Shown here: piece by piece, positions 8,285 to 20,264 of the stretch
Position numbering within the stretch: position 1 is the stretch's first letter
Layout: every line of letters begins with the position of its first letter
Source: Candidatus Nitrosopumilus sp.
GTDB taxonomy: Archaea > Thermoproteota > Nitrososphaeria > Nitrososphaerales > Nitrosopumilaceae
Length of the DNA stretch: 64,000 nt
Direction: 5' to 3'
Assembly: GCA_003331425.1 (NCBI GenBank)
Contig: QOOS01000002.1
Span: 1 to 64,000 of the forward strand
The notes under the pieces: model-generated
Databases searched by the model: none
What the model saw: only the letters and a program-made list of their open reading frames with translations
Told to the model about the DNA's origin: nothing
Made by a program: the position numbers and the translations under genes

Positions 8285-9595
8285 TTATTTCTCTAGTTTC
8301 TCAACAATTTCATTAAATTTCCAAGGACCACATTGTAAGTTGATATCATCATTTTCAAATAATCCTTTTTGATGTAATTGATTTATCACATGTACTGAAA
8401 ATGGTAGTGCTCCTGTTGCACCTGGAGAATTATAATTTAAAATATGAAATGATGAGTTTTCTTCTAGTAAAATTACATCTGGAACAAATTTACCGTTTTC
8501 ATCAATCACAGATGATCTAATTCCTGCTGTACCTTTTTCCGTAATTTCTTTTGGGTTAATGTTTGGAAGGAATTTTTTAACTCTTTCAACCATTACTGAT
8601 TTTGACATTGAGGATTGTATTTCACTAAAAGCTAATTCTTGAAAATCTTTGTCAAAGATTATTTTTCTTGCACCTGAATTAATCATTTCCAATACTTTTG
8701 GTATGAATTCTTTGATGTTTTCTGCAGCATCATATCCATAAGGACTGAAAACAGGAACTGCATTTGGACCAATCTCACAACTTCCATCTACTCTAACTAT
8801 CCAGTGAGGATCTAAAAATGGATAATCTGGAAATTCTGGAACTGAATAAACACTAGTTTTTGTTAAATTATGATATTTTTTTGGTGTTTTCCAATATTCG
8901 CCTCTAAAATGTACGTCTGTAAGGTTTTTTGCAATTCCAATATTATGTGCAATATCAATTGCTTGACCTCCAGCAGCATTAATCAAAAAATCAGCATAAA
9001 TTTTATGATTTCCATTAATTGTTATTTCCCATTTGTCTTTATTTTTTTTAATTTCATTTGTTTTGTTGTTAAACAGAAAATTAATTCCATTTTTTTTACT
9101 ATCTCTCATAATTGCATTTGTTAGTGTAGAATAATCTGTTGAACCATCTCTATGTGCGTATAGAGCTGCTTCACATTTTATTTCAGGTTCAATTTTTTTT
9201 AATTCCGTTTTTTCTATTAACTCAATATCTTTTTCTTGTAATCCATTTTGTTTTCCCCACTTAAGATATTTTTCAAGAACTTTGATACCTTTTTGATCTA
9301 GTGCAACTTCAATAACTCCGTCTTCTTTAAATGGTAAATTTTGTTGTTTCGAATATTGTTTCCACATTTCATATCCATGAAATGCTGCATTTGCAAATAG
9401 TTTCTTTTTTTCAGGATTGTATAGATAAGGTGCATGAACTTTTCCAGTATTTCTACCACTTGTATGATGTGCAACATTATTTTCTTGTTCTATTACTCCA
9501 ATTCTTTTTGATTCATTTAGAAATGATAGAAAATATGAAATCGAAGTTCCTAAAATACCGCCCCCGATAATTACTAAATCAAAATTATCTTTCAA
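8285..9595 (-). CDS. lhgO: FAD-dependent L-2-hydroxyglutarate oxidase/dehydrogenase-like protein
   Basis: A DAO-family flavoprotein of 436 aa. The dinucleotide-binding loop is IIGGGILGTS at residue 9. The LhgO-type segment HHTSGRNTGKVHAPYLY, which contacts FAD and substrate, is near 43. A second nucleotide-contact motif, FLINAAGGQAIDIA, is near 204. Homologues oxidise L-2-hydroxyglutarate to 2-oxoglutarate, a repair step for promiscuous dehydrogenase activity. That would fit the ferredoxin oxidoreductase and hydroxyacid dehydrogenase nearby. Substrate is inferred. Its 3' end abuts tRNA-Ser. Confidence 0.8.
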   Translation of the reverse strand: MKDNFDLVIIGGGILGTSISYFLSFLNESKRIGVIEQENNVAHHTSGRNTGKVHAPYLYNPEKKKLFANAAFHGYEMWKQYSKQQNLPFKEDGVIEVALDQKGIKVLEKYLKWGKQNGLQEKDIELIEKTELKKIEPEIKCEAALYAHRDGSTDYSTLTNAIMRDSKKNGINFLFNNKTNEIKKNKDKWEITINGNHKIYADFLINAAGGQAIDIAHNIGIAKNLTDVHFRGEYWKTPKKYHNLTKTSVYSVPEFPDYPFLDPHWIVRVDGSCEIGPNAVPVFSPYGYDAAENIKEFIPKVLEMINSGARKIIFDKDFQELAFSEIQSSMSKSVMVERVKKFLPNINPKEITEKGTAGIRSSVIDENGKFVPDVILLEENSSFHILNYNSPGATGALPFSVHVINQLHQKGLFENDDINLQCGPWKFNEIVEKLEK

Positions 9596-9671
9596 CTTGT
9601 TTTATTCACTAATAATTGATATTAAATTACATCTATGAAGATTAATATCTAATATTCTTTTGAATTTTATT

Positions 9672-9947
9672 ATGATGCCTGATAAATGCTCTGTTTCAGA
9701 AGAAGGAAAACAATGTGTTAATCCACCTCAATTCATTGTATCCATTGTTGATGGAAAAGATGAATACATGTTTGGTTTAACTTGTCAAAAACATAGACAT
9801 ATTGTTTCAGGTAAACTTACAATTTTACAAAATGAAGGAAAAATGCACAGTGGTAAAATTAGTTTCACTCCTGTTAAATCAGTAGGAACTGATTGCATTC
9901 ATGGTGATGCTGACGATCTTGTTCAGATTGATTTGAAAAAAATCTAA
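9672..9947 (+). CDS. Small Cys/His-containing hypothetical protein
   Basis: About 91 aa. ATG at 9672 (or 9675) is preferred over the TTG at 9660 used in the ORF track. Cys at KCSVSEEGKQC, TCQKHRH and DCIHGD could bind one zinc ion. The core (FIVSIVDGKDEYMFGLTCQKH) has the look of a small beta-rich domain. No family is recognised. It is followed 44 nt later by another small conserved-looking gene. Confidence 0.55.
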   Translation: MMPDKCSVSEEGKQCVNPPQFIVSIVDGKDEYMFGLTCQKHRHIVSGKLTILQNEGKMHSGKISFTPVKSVGTDCIHGDADDLVQIDLKKI

Positions 9948-9991
9948 TTGAAATGAAAATCTTATAATAATTTGTTTTAGGTGTAAATTTA

Positions 9992-10366
9992 TTGCTTTTT
10001 GAACTCTTATCTGACATTGTCAATGTTGATGATGTTTTATTAATTACAAAAAATAGTGGCGCAACTTGCGAAATTCGTAGTAATTCTCTTCCTATACGTC
10101 AAAAAGAGAAATGGATTACAATTGGAGATAATGATGGACCAGGCCACATGCACATCAATTCTGAAATCATAAAATCTGCAGAATTTATTCAAGAACAACG
10201 ACCTGAAAAAATTAGTTTTAGTATAAGATTTTTTGATGATCACAATGACCGTGTTTTGGCTGCATTTTTTACAAAGATGTATGATGAGTCCAAAAATTTA
10301 ATTCCTGAAAGAAAAAATCTCTATGATTCATTACATGACAAATATTCTTCAAAAATTAAATTTTAA
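9992..10366 (+). CDS. Hypothetical protein, possibly ChuX/HutX-like fold
   Basis: A 124-aa soluble protein starting at TTG 9992 behind a TAGGTG-like ribosome site. The centre (GPGHMHINSEIIKSAEF ... SIRFFDDHNDRVLAAFF) loosely resembles the paired His and F-D-x-x pattern of ChuX/HutX heme-carrier domains. The similarity is weak and made by eye, so function stays open. The downstream region is a run of A and T with no obvious gene for about 35 nt. Confidence 0.5.
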   Translation: MLFELLSDIVNVDDVLLITKNSGATCEIRSNSLPIRQKEKWITIGDNDGPGHMHINSEIIKSAEFIQEQRPEKISFSIRFFDDHNDRVLAAFFTKMYDESKNLIPERKNLYDSLHDKYSSKIKF

Positions 10367-10403
10367 AAAAAAATCTTGTCTGAAAAAGACAAGCAAAAAA
10401 GTA

Positions 10404-10517
10404 TCAATCTTCTGATTCTTTTTTCTTTTTCTCTTTTTCAGTTTGTATTTTTGCTAATTCTAATTCTTCGTTAGTGTGTTTGAATTTTTTCAACTTGTCT
10501 CTACATGGTAATTTCAA
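10404..10517 (-). CDS. Candidate 37-aa highly charged microprotein
   Basis: A short frame on the minus strand starts at TTG 10515-10517 and stops with TGA at 10404-10406. It encodes a Lys/Glu-rich helix-forming peptide (PCRDKLKKFKHTNEELELAK, then a KEKKKK tail). It is too short for the ORF track. Amphipathic composition and clean boundaries favour a real gene, but there is no clear promoter at the right distance. It is otherwise intergenic sequence between two convergent genes. Confidence 0.35.
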   Translation of the reverse strand: MKLPCRDKLKKFKHTNEELELAKIQTEKEKKKKESED

Positions 10518-10562
10518 TATAAAAACTCAACATTTTGACGTGATTCTAGTTACGCGTAATTA

Positions 10563-11531
10563 TCAATATCCTATTGAATAGATTGGTTTTTTACCATTTA
10601 TTCCTAGAATTAAATTTTTTACAGTAATTTCTGCCATTTTACCTCTAGTTTCTTTTGTAGAACTTCCTACATGTGGTGCTAACACTATATTTTCTAATTT
10701 GATAAATGGATGATTTTTTCTAATTGGTTCAATTTCAAATACATCTAATCCTGCGCCGGCAATAGTTTTTTGTTTTAATGCAAGTGTAAGATCCTTTTCA
10801 TTTACAACTTTACCACGTGAGGTATTGATCAAAAATGCATCGTTTTTCATTTTTTTAAAAATTTTCATATTAAACATCCCGTTAGTTTCTTTTGTATGTG
10901 GAACATGAATAGAAATGATGTCACTTTGAGTAATTAATTTATCAAATGTAGCATATTTTACTCCTAATTTTCTCTCTTGACCTTTGGTAATCTGTTTTCT
11001 ATTATGGTATATTATTTTCATATTGAATGCCTTTGCTCTTTTTGCAAGGGCTTTCCCGATTCTACCTAAACCAATTATGCCTAATGTTTTTTCTTGAAGA
11101 TCTAATCCTACGTAATCATATGCTCCGTAGATTTGCTTCCATTTCCCTTTTCTAATTAATCTGTCTCCTTCTGAAATTCTTCTTAATGAATCAATTAATA
11201 ATCCAAATGCTAAGTCTGCAGTTGCATCTGTTAAAACTTCTGGAGTATATCCCACTCTGATCTTTTTTTCTTTTGCAAATTGTGTATCAATATGATCGTA
11301 TCCAACACTGTATGTACTAATGACTTTGAGATTTTCTGCTGTTTCAATTATCTTTTTATCAATTTTATCATATGGAAAACAAATTAGGCCATCTACATTT
11401 TTTATTTTAGATTTTAATGTGCTTTGAGGTATGGGTATTTTTCCTTTATGGATCTCAACTTGAAAATTCTTTTTTAACTCTTTAATTGCAAAATCATGTA
11501 ATGTTCTTGTAAGAAATATTTTTTCTTTCAA
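10563..11531 (-). CDS. D-isomer-specific 2-hydroxyacid dehydrogenase (glyoxylate/hydroxypyruvate reductase-like)
   Basis: A 322-aa NAD(P)-dependent enzyme of the D-2-hydroxyacid dehydrogenase family. The Rossmann motif GLGRIGKALAKRAKAF is near residue 154, with a following HNRK that could favour NADP. Catalytic Arg is in NTSRGKVV, Glu in DVFEIEP and His in LAPHVGSST. Members include glyoxylate, hydroxypyruvate and phosphoglycerate dehydrogenases. The absence of an ACT or regulatory domain argues against classical SerA. Substrate cannot be fixed from sequence. Confidence 0.85.
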   Translation of the reverse strand: MKEKIFLTRTLHDFAIKELKKNFQVEIHKGKIPIPQSTLKSKIKNVDGLICFPYDKIDKKIIETAENLKVISTYSVGYDHIDTQFAKEKKIRVGYTPEVLTDATADLAFGLLIDSLRRISEGDRLIRKGKWKQIYGAYDYVGLDLQEKTLGIIGLGRIGKALAKRAKAFNMKIIYHNRKQITKGQERKLGVKYATFDKLITQSDIISIHVPHTKETNGMFNMKIFKKMKNDAFLINTSRGKVVNEKDLTLALKQKTIAGAGLDVFEIEPIRKNHPFIKLENIVLAPHVGSSTKETRGKMAEITVKNLILGINGKKPIYSIGY

Positions 11532-11583
11532 TAGTCTTCAGATTTATGTTAAACCATTTATACGATTTCCTTCTATCTTGATC

Positions 11584-11730
11584 ATGTCTTCTAAAATTGA
11601 AGAAGAAGAAGAATTTGCTATTTGTGTGGATTGTGGCAATTTTATTGAAAAATGTGTATGTGTATGCCCTTATTGTGGTGAACGTGATAAATGTGAATGT
11701 GCATTATTTGATGCAGCTACAGGTGGATAA
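11584..11730 (+). CDS. 48-aa Cys-rich zinc-ribbon microprotein
   Basis: An ORF too short for the track: ATG at 11584, TAA at 11728-11730. An acidic start (SSKIEEEEEF) is followed by eight cysteines in CVDCG, CVCVCPYCGE and KCEC patterns, giving one or two zinc or Fe-S sites. A TATA-like CATTTATACG about 30 nt upstream suits a nearly leaderless transcript. Frame integrity and Cys spacing make it convincing; function is unknown. Confidence 0.75.
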   Translation: MSSKIEEEEEFAICVDCGNFIEKCVCVCPYCGERDKCECALFDAATGG

Positions 11731-11783
11731 TTGAATAATTGCTTACCATGTGGTTATTATTTGAAAAAAGGTTGTGAATTCTT

Positions 11784-14643
<2,860 letters not shown>

Positions 14644-14649
14644 AAACAC

Positions 14650-15198
14650 TTACTGATCAATTTCTTTTTTAATTTCTTTCCAGACATCTCCTCTGAAAGA
14701 ATATTCTTTTTCTTTTGCTATTGCTTTGTCTAATCTCCATCGAACTGATTCTATATCAAATTTGTAATTGATTTCTCTAATCCCTTTTGGAATTTTTTCA
14801 GGATCAAGATGATGGGGTAAAAGTTCAATCACAAAATCCATTTTCTCTATTGCGTTGTTGAACCACTGACTTTCTACTACATCAACAATAAATACAATTT
14901 TTCTATTTCCTTCAAAATTAATTTTAATTTTTAATGCATTACGACTTCCACGTCTACGTTTGTATTCTTTTAAAACATCTTTTACTTTTTCCCATCGCTT
15001 AAAATCAAACCATTTGAAGAATGCTTCATTAAATTCTAAGGGAATATCGATATTTAGATAACTAACAAAATTTTCATCATTATTTTCTATTTCTTCTTGT
15101 ACTATCGTAAATCTAGAATTTAGAAATCCATATAGTACTTCTATTTCCCAAGGCGAAATTCCATAGTAAGTTAATTTTGTTTTTAGCGGTTCGGACAA
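14650..15198 (-). CDS. Hypothetical protein, 182 aa
   Basis: A soluble protein rich in Trp, Lys and Glu with no membrane helix. Recognisable parts are YGISPWEIEVLYGFLNSRF near the start, a basic KEYKRRRGSRNALKIK stretch and a final VWKEIKKEIDQ helix. I know no matching family. It converges on the korB gene with a 6-nt gap and is transcribed away from the gene at 15294. It is probably a lineage-conserved protein of unknown role. Confidence 0.6.
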   Translation of the reverse strand: MSEPLKTKLTYYGISPWEIEVLYGFLNSRFTIVQEEIENNDENFVSYLNIDIPLEFNEAFFKWFDFKRWEKVKDVLKEYKRRRGSRNALKIKINFEGNRKIVFIVDVVESQWFNNAIEKMDFVIELLPHHLDPEKIPKGIREINYKFDIESVRWRLDKAIAKEKEYSFRGDVWKEIKKEIDQ

Positions 15199-15261
15199 TA
15201 ATTGATTCTGTTCAAATTTGTAATTAAAGCTTCAATTTTTGTGAAATTGGCTCAAAATATT

Positions 15262-15275
15262 AAAATTATATAGAT
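15262..15275 (+). promoter_or_regulatory. TATA box for the 15294 gene
   Basis: AAAATTATATAGAT, centred about 25 nt before ATG 15294. This is the spacing expected when archaeal TBP/TFB place the start of transcription at the start codon. Confidence 0.55.
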
Positions 15276-15293
15276 AAACTTGCTATGATATCT

Positions 15294-15620
15294 ATGAAGA
15301 AAGAATTTGTCGTAAAAAGTATTGATTCTGCTCCTGATGGGGCACCATATGTCGTACTTTCATTATCTTCACTCAAAGATCTTAAAGAAGGCAATCAAAA
15401 CCCTCCATCTCCATTTGGCTCACCAAAGGTTATGGGATTCTCAAACATGAATGATATGATGAAGGACTTAAACAAAATGATGTCTGGTGCTGGTGGTATG
15501 GGGATGCAATCTGGTATCACCCAATTAAAACTTGAAATGCATGAATACAAAGAGATGGGTCTTTCAGTTGGGGATAAAGTATTTCTTGAATTAACTAAAG
15601 AAGAAACACTCGGTGTTTAG
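15294..15620 (+). CDS. Hypothetical small protein, Met/Gly-rich centre
   Basis: About 108 aa. A TATA element TTATATAG (15267-15274) is about 25 nt before ATG 15294, favouring this leaderless start over ATG 15285. N- and C-terminal beta-like parts (SAPDGAPYVVLSL and LSVGDKVFLELTKEE) flank a Met/Asn/Gly-rich linker (NMNDMMKDLNKMMSGAGGM). The ends look like a translation-factor or OB-type barrel, but no family is recognised. Confidence 0.65.
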   Translation: MKKEFVVKSIDSAPDGAPYVVLSLSSLKDLKEGNQNPPSPFGSPKVMGFSNMNDMMKDLNKMMSGAGGMGMQSGITQLKLEMHEYKEMGLSVGDKVFLELTKEETLGV

Positions 15621-15634
15621 ATAATTTTTAATTT

Positions 15635-16189
15635 TTACCAAATAGTATTGAAAAATTTCCAACCGTAAAATGCAGCTACTGTTGCAATAACAAATAACAT
15701 TGGTTTCCATGCAAATACTGGAATTCCTGGAGTTGCAAGTTTTACTTTATAGTTGTCAACTACTGTTGTAATATTTTTCTTAATTTTATCATGCCAAATG
15801 TTGTAATCAACTTGATACTTTTTCAAAATTTCTTCAACTTCATAAACTACAGGGGTTCTTTGCGAAAACAAATGTTGAAGATAATCTCTTGATACTTCAA
15901 CTTCTGCATGAATTCCAATTTTTCCATCTTCCAAATCTACCATTCTAACATGCATTTCCCATGGTTTTTTTAATTTCAAATTTAGGCCACTACCGATTTG
16001 GTCTGGTTGTTTATGTTCTAGTTTTACTTTTGTAAATCCTTCTTCTCTGAAAATTTTTGTTAATTCTTCAAAACTTTTTTTGACAACAATGTGTAGTTGC
16101 TCCACTCCTTCTGTCTTGTCTACGTGGATTTTGTGCTTTATCCCATCGATAAATGAGACTGTTTTTGGATATGTTGTCAAATATTCCAT
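15635..16189 (-). CDS. Tail-anchored hypothetical protein
   Basis: A 184-aa protein with a soluble N-terminal region (GVEQLHIVVKKSFEELTKIF) and one C-terminal membrane helix (PMLFVIATVAAFYGWKFF), leaving almost nothing beyond it. That is the topology of a tail-anchored membrane protein facing the cytosol. The alternating pattern in the middle (WEMHVRMVDLEDGKIGIHAEVEV) suggests a beta-sheet domain. No family is recognised. Confidence 0.6.
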   Translation of the reverse strand: MEYLTTYPKTVSFIDGIKHKIHVDKTEGVEQLHIVVKKSFEELTKIFREEGFTKVKLEHKQPDQIGSGLNLKLKKPWEMHVRMVDLEDGKIGIHAEVEVSRDYLQHLFSQRTPVVYEVEEILKKYQVDYNIWHDKIKKNITTVVDNYKVKLATPGIPVFAWKPMLFVIATVAAFYGWKFFNTIW

Positions 16190-16236
16190 ATTTTCTCTCT
16201 CTAATTCCTATATTTAAAAAAACTTCTCTTGTACCC

Positions 16237-17013
16237 CTAGTTTTTAGGTGGTTTAGAAAGGCCTCTTACATACACACATTGTTCTGGAGCAATTGCCATT
16301 TCTGAGGAATTGATTTTTCTATCTGTGAGTTTTGCACCTGAGTTTCTAACAATTGCAAATGGTTTTGATTCTCCTCCTTCTCCCATCTTGTGATTTGCAA
16401 TAGTTGCAAGATTGTCCACCACTGCTTGAAATGTTACTTTTAATGGATTCCCATCCAAATCTTTTTTTGATCTCATATCTAATACTGGTTCAATTCCGGC
16501 ACAAGATACTGCAACTCCTGATGTTCCAATTCTTGCTGGCATCAATCTACTATCTACTAAAATTATTCCCACATGAATTAATAATTTAAGAAAAATTTTT
16601 CTTCGAATTTGTTCAGCAATCAAATAAGGATCCTTTGGATACAGTATTGCTTTACCTTTTTTTGCATTTGATTTATCGATTCCTGCATTTGGTGCCATTA
16701 TATTATCTGCAGATGTAATAACAAATCCTCCAATTCCACCAAAAATTTTATCTGATTCTCTAATGATGACTTCTGCAATTCCTGGTTTTAGATTAAATTC
16801 ATTTGCAATTTTCTCTCCATATTCTGATGCTTTAATTTTCTCTAAATCTACAATTCTTCCTTGTGAATTTGAGACATATTTAGTAGAAATTACTATGACA
16901 TCTCCATCCTCTAATTTTGTTTTATTTTTTTCTAAAGTATTTTCTAATTCTTCAAAAACGTCAAATTCCGTTTCCATTCTTTCAGCCAGTAGGGGTAAAA
17001 CAGTTAATTGCAC
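16237..17013 (-). CDS. cofE: Coenzyme F420-0:L-glutamate ligase
   Basis: Adds glutamates to F420-0, the last steps of coenzyme F420 synthesis. The 258-aa length matches archaeal CofE. Typical segments are GDVIVISTKYVSNSQGR near residue 37, GGFVITSADNIMAPNAGID near 94, VDSRLMPARIGTSGVAVS near 154 and KMGEGGESKPFAIVR near 210. An F420/FMN split-barrel protein further along (52856-53194) is a possible user of the cofactor. It is transcribed divergently from the leuC-like gene. Confidence 0.92.
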   Translation of the reverse strand: MQLTVLPLLAERMETEFDVFEELENTLEKNKTKLEDGDVIVISTKYVSNSQGRIVDLEKIKASEYGEKIANEFNLKPGIAEVIIRESDKIFGGIGGFVITSADNIMAPNAGIDKSNAKKGKAILYPKDPYLIAEQIRRKIFLKLLIHVGIILVDSRLMPARIGTSGVAVSCAGIEPVLDMRSKKDLDGNPLKVTFQAVVDNLATIANHKMGEGGESKPFAIVRNSGAKLTDRKINSSEMAIAPEQCVYVRGLSKPPKN

Positions 17014-17086
17014 ATATTCTGTTAGATTCTATTTCTTTTTTATTGTTCTGAAAAGCTTTTAATCCCAAGACTGAGCTTTTTGAATC

Positions 17087-18358
17087 ATGAATATAGTTGA
17101 GAAGATCCTTGCACGTGCCTCAGGCAAGTCCTCAGTAGCACCTGATGACGTAGTATTTGCTGATGTTGATAAAGTAATGATGCATGATGTCTCTGGACCT
17201 GGTGTACTCAAGGTATTTGATAAATTAAAGAAACAAGGAATTGCAGTCGATAAATTGTGGGATCCAACAAAAGTTTGGGTAGCTGAAGATCATTTTGTAC
17301 CATCAGCTGATAAATTGTCTGCAGAAAATATTGTAAAATTATCAAATTTCACTAAAAATTATGGTATTGAAAAACATTTCAAATATGGAATGGGTCAATA
17401 TGGAATTTGTCATACCCTATCTCATGAACAAGCAATGGTAATGCCCGGTGATGTTTATGTCGGTGGTGATTCTCATACAAATACTACTGGAGCATTAGGA
17501 GCATTTGCTGTTGGTTTAGGACATACTGACATTGCATATGTTTTGTTAAATGGAAATATTTGGTTTAAGGTTCCAGAAACTTATTACTTCAAACTAAATG
17601 GAAAACTACCTGACCATGTAATGGCAAAAGATTTGATTCTAAAAATTATTGGTGAAATTGGCAATGATGGTGGTGCATACAGAACAATGCAATTTGGTGG
17701 AAGTGGAATTGATGATATGTCTGTTGAAAGTAGATTGACTTTATGTAATATGACTACTGAAGCAGGAGCAAAAAATGGAATTGTAGAACCTGATCAAAAA
17801 GTTGTTGATTACCTTTCTTCAAAAGGTGCAACAAATTTCAATATAGTTAATGGTGATGCTGATGCAGAATATGCTAAAGTTTTTGAGTTTGAAAGTTCAG
17901 AAATGGAGCCAATTATTGCCAAACCTTTCTCACCTGATAATACATGTGTTGTTAGTGAAGCTCCTTCTGTGGAATTGGATAAATCTTACATTGGTTCTTG
18001 TACTGGGGCAAAGTATGAAGATTTGGAAGCTGCAGCAAAAGTTCTCAAAGGAAGAAAAGTAAAGATAAGAACTGAAATTTTACCTGCTGCAATCTCAATT
18101 TATCAACGTGCAATGGAAAATGGATTATTGAAAATTTTCTTAGATGCTGGTGTGACTGTTGGACCTCCAACTTGTGGTGCCTGTTGTGGTGCTCATATGG
18201 GTGTGTTAGCAAAAGATGAAATTTGTATTAGTACAACTAACAGAAATTTCCCTGGTAGAATGGGACATGTTGAGTCACAAACTTATCTTTCATCTCCAAT
18301 GGTGGCAGCAGCTTCTGCAGTTACTGGAAAAATTACTGATCCAAGGGATTTGATATGA
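17087..18358 (+). CDS. leuC1: Archaeal-type 3-isopropylmalate dehydratase / homoaconitase large subunit
   Basis: Aconitase-family [4Fe-4S] hydro-lyase, 423 aa, the short archaeal form. Features are GGDSHTNTTGALGAFAVGLGHTD near residue 126, cluster Cys in YIGSCTGAKYEDL and in PPTCGACCGAHMG, and a final SAVTGKITDPRDL. It isomerises 2-isopropylmalate to 3-isopropylmalate (leucine) or homocitrate to homoisocitrate (lysine by aminoadipate). A complete bacterial-type pair lies just downstream, so the two probably divide these tasks. Overlaps its small subunit (ATGA). Confidence 0.88.
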   Translation: MNIVEKILARASGKSSVAPDDVVFADVDKVMMHDVSGPGVLKVFDKLKKQGIAVDKLWDPTKVWVAEDHFVPSADKLSAENIVKLSNFTKNYGIEKHFKYGMGQYGICHTLSHEQAMVMPGDVYVGGDSHTNTTGALGAFAVGLGHTDIAYVLLNGNIWFKVPETYYFKLNGKLPDHVMAKDLILKIIGEIGNDGGAYRTMQFGGSGIDDMSVESRLTLCNMTTEAGAKNGIVEPDQKVVDYLSSKGATNFNIVNGDADAEYAKVFEFESSEMEPIIAKPFSPDNTCVVSEAPSVELDKSYIGSCTGAKYEDLEAAAKVLKGRKVKIRTEILPAAISIYQRAMENGLLKIFLDAGVTVGPPTCGACCGAHMGVLAKDEICISTTNRNFPGRMGHVESQTYLSSPMVAAASAVTGKITDPRDLI

Positions 18359-18846
18359 AAGGCAACGTTGTAAAATATGCTCGTGATAACATCGATACTG
18401 ATGTAATAATTCCTGGTCAATATCTAAAAGTGCATGATTATGCTGAACTTGCAACTCATGCAATGGAGGGATTAGATCCTGATTTTCATTCTAAAATAAA
18501 AGAAGGTGATTTCATTTTATCTGGAAAGAATTTTGGATGTGGTTCCTCTCGTGAACATGCTCCAATTGCATTATCTCATTCCGGAGTTAAGGCAATACTT
18601 GCTTTGTCTTTTGCAAGAATTTTTTATAGAAATTCTGTAGATGGTGCATTTTTGTTACCTATTGAAATTGATCAAGATGCATATGATGGAATTTCTGAAG
18701 GTGATGAAATTAACATTGATATTTCAACAAACGAAATAAAAAATCTTACAAAAAATCAAACATACAAAATGAAACCTTTTTCTGAAATTATTGGAAAAAT
18801 AATTGCAGCAGGTGGATTATTCAAGTATAAACCAGATCAGGATTAA
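18355..18846 (+). CDS. leuD1: Archaeal-type 3-isopropylmalate dehydratase / homoaconitase small subunit
   Basis: Swivelling-domain subunit, 163 aa. [19 protein letters not shown] at residue 11 holds the substrate-loop motif, here YLK rather than the YLV or YLR variants I recall for other archaeal isopropylmalate and homoaconitate enzymes. Substrate is therefore unsure. [15 protein letters not shown] carries the conserved GSSREH motif. Its end lies 1 nt before the ATG of the bacterial-type leuC, making a four-gene operon. Confidence 0.87.
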   Translation: MKGNVVKYARDNIDTDVIIPGQYLKVHDYAELATHAMEGLDPDFHSKIKEGDFILSGKNFGCGSSREHAPIALSHSGVKAILALSFARIFYRNSVDGAFLLPIEIDQDAYDGISEGDEINIDISTNEIKNLTKNQTYKMKPFSEIIGKIIAAGGLFKYKPDQD

Positions 18847-18847
18847 A

Positions 18848-20263
18848 ATGGGAAAAACACTTTTTGAAAAAATTTGGGAATCGCATATTGTTGTTGAAAA
18901 ACAAAATGAACCTGCTTTGATTTACATTGATAGACACCTTGTTCATGAAGTAACTTCTCCTCAAGCATTTGATGGGTTACGTATGAACGATAGGGAAGTT
19001 AGAAGACCTGATTTAACAATTGCAACAATGGATCATAATGTTCCAACCAGTGATCGTTCTTTACCTATATTGGACCAAACTTCTGCAGTTCAAATCAAAA
19101 CACTTGAGAATAATTGTAAGGATTTTGGAATTAAATTATTTGACATTAACAGTCCAAATCAGGGAATTGTACATGTAATTGGACCTCAATTAGGCATAAC
19201 TTTACCTGGTACTACCATTGTTTGTGGTGATAGTCATACTTCTACACATGGTGCTTTTGGTGCATTAGCATTGGGAATTGGTACAAGTGAAGTGGAGCAT
19301 GTTTTGGCATCTCAAACTTTATGGTTAGAAAAACCAAAAACATTTGAAGTTAGAGTTGAGGGAAAAAGAAAGAATCCTCATGCAGTAACTGCAAAAGATA
19401 TCATTTTATCAATTATCAAAAACATTGGAACTGCTGGTGGAACTGGAACTGTGATTGAGTATCGTGGTGAAGGAATTACTGATCTTTCTATGGAGCAACG
19501 AATGACTATTTGTAATATGTCTATTGAAGGAGGAGCTCGAGCAGGATTGATTGCACCTGATCAAAAAACTTTTGATTACTTACGAAACAGAGAATATACT
19601 CCACAAAATTATGATTCTCTTGTAGATAATTGGAAAGTAAATCTTCAAACTGATTCTGATGCCACTTTTGATAAAACATTTGTTTTAGACATTAATGATA
19701 TTGCACCACAAGTAAGTTGGGGAACAAATCCTGGAATGACTTGTGATGTTAATGAATCCATTCCATCTCCTGATGAATTTTCTAATGGTGATGCTAATCA
19801 AAAGAAAGGTGCTGAAAAAGCTCTTGAGTATATGGCACTTGAATCTGGAACTTTAATTGAAGATATTGAAATTGATAGAGTGTTTATTGGTTCTTGTACT
19901 AACGCAAGACTAGAGGATCTTATTGAAGCATCAAAGGTCATTCAAGGACAAAAAGTTGCATCAAATGTTAGTGCAATGGTCGTTCCAGGTTCTCAAATGG
20001 TAAAAAAACAAGCTGAAGAGATGGGGCTCCACAAAATTTTCATTGATGCCAATTTTGAATGGAGAGAGGCTGGTTGCAGTATGTGTTTAGGAATGAATCC
20101 TGATATTTTATCTCCTGGTGAAAGATGTGCTAGTACATCAAACAGAAATTTTGAAGGCAGACAAGGCAATGGTGGTAGAACTCATTTAGTAAGTCCAGTT
20201 ATGGCAGCTGCAGCAGCTATTAATGGACATTTTGTTGATGTAAGGAAATTGGATTTGAATTAA
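18848..20263 (+). CDS. leuC2: Bacterial-type 3-isopropylmalate dehydratase large subunit
   Basis: Long bacterial-style LeuC, 471 aa from ATG 18848. The track start at 18803 is inside the previous gene. It begins [13 protein letters not shown], shows [20 protein letters not shown] near residue 24 and [17 protein letters not shown] near 125. Cluster Cys are in [13 protein letters not shown] and [10 protein letters not shown]. The last is followed by [14 protein letters not shown]. This form is normal for leucine synthesis in bacteria. Co-location with an archaeal-type pair suggests acquisition. Confidence 0.93.
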   Translation: MGKTLFEKIWESHIVVEKQNEPALIYIDRHLVHEVTSPQAFDGLRMNDREVRRPDLTIATMDHNVPTSDRSLPILDQTSAVQIKTLENNCKDFGIKLFDINSPNQGIVHVIGPQLGITLPGTTIVCGDSHTSTHGAFGALALGIGTSEVEHVLASQTLWLEKPKTFEVRVEGKRKNPHAVTAKDIILSIIKNIGTAGGTGTVIEYRGEGITDLSMEQRMTICNMSIEGGARAGLIAPDQKTFDYLRNREYTPQNYDSLVDNWKVNLQTDSDATFDKTFVLDINDIAPQVSWGTNPGMTCDVNESIPSPDEFSNGDANQKKGAEKALEYMALESGTLIEDIEIDRVFIGSCTNARLEDLIEASKVIQGQKVASNVSAMVVPGSQMVKKQAEEMGLHKIFIDANFEWREAGCSMCLGMNPDILSPGERCASTSNRNFEGRQGNGGRTHLVSPVMAAAAAINGHFVDVRKLDLN

Positions 20264-20264
20264 C

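Noticed and set aside
18803-18847. Extended N-terminus of the bacterial-type LeuC in the ORF track
   Set aside because: The extra 15 codons lie inside leuD1, and ATG 18848 directly after its stop gives the normal LeuC start ([10 protein letters not shown]).
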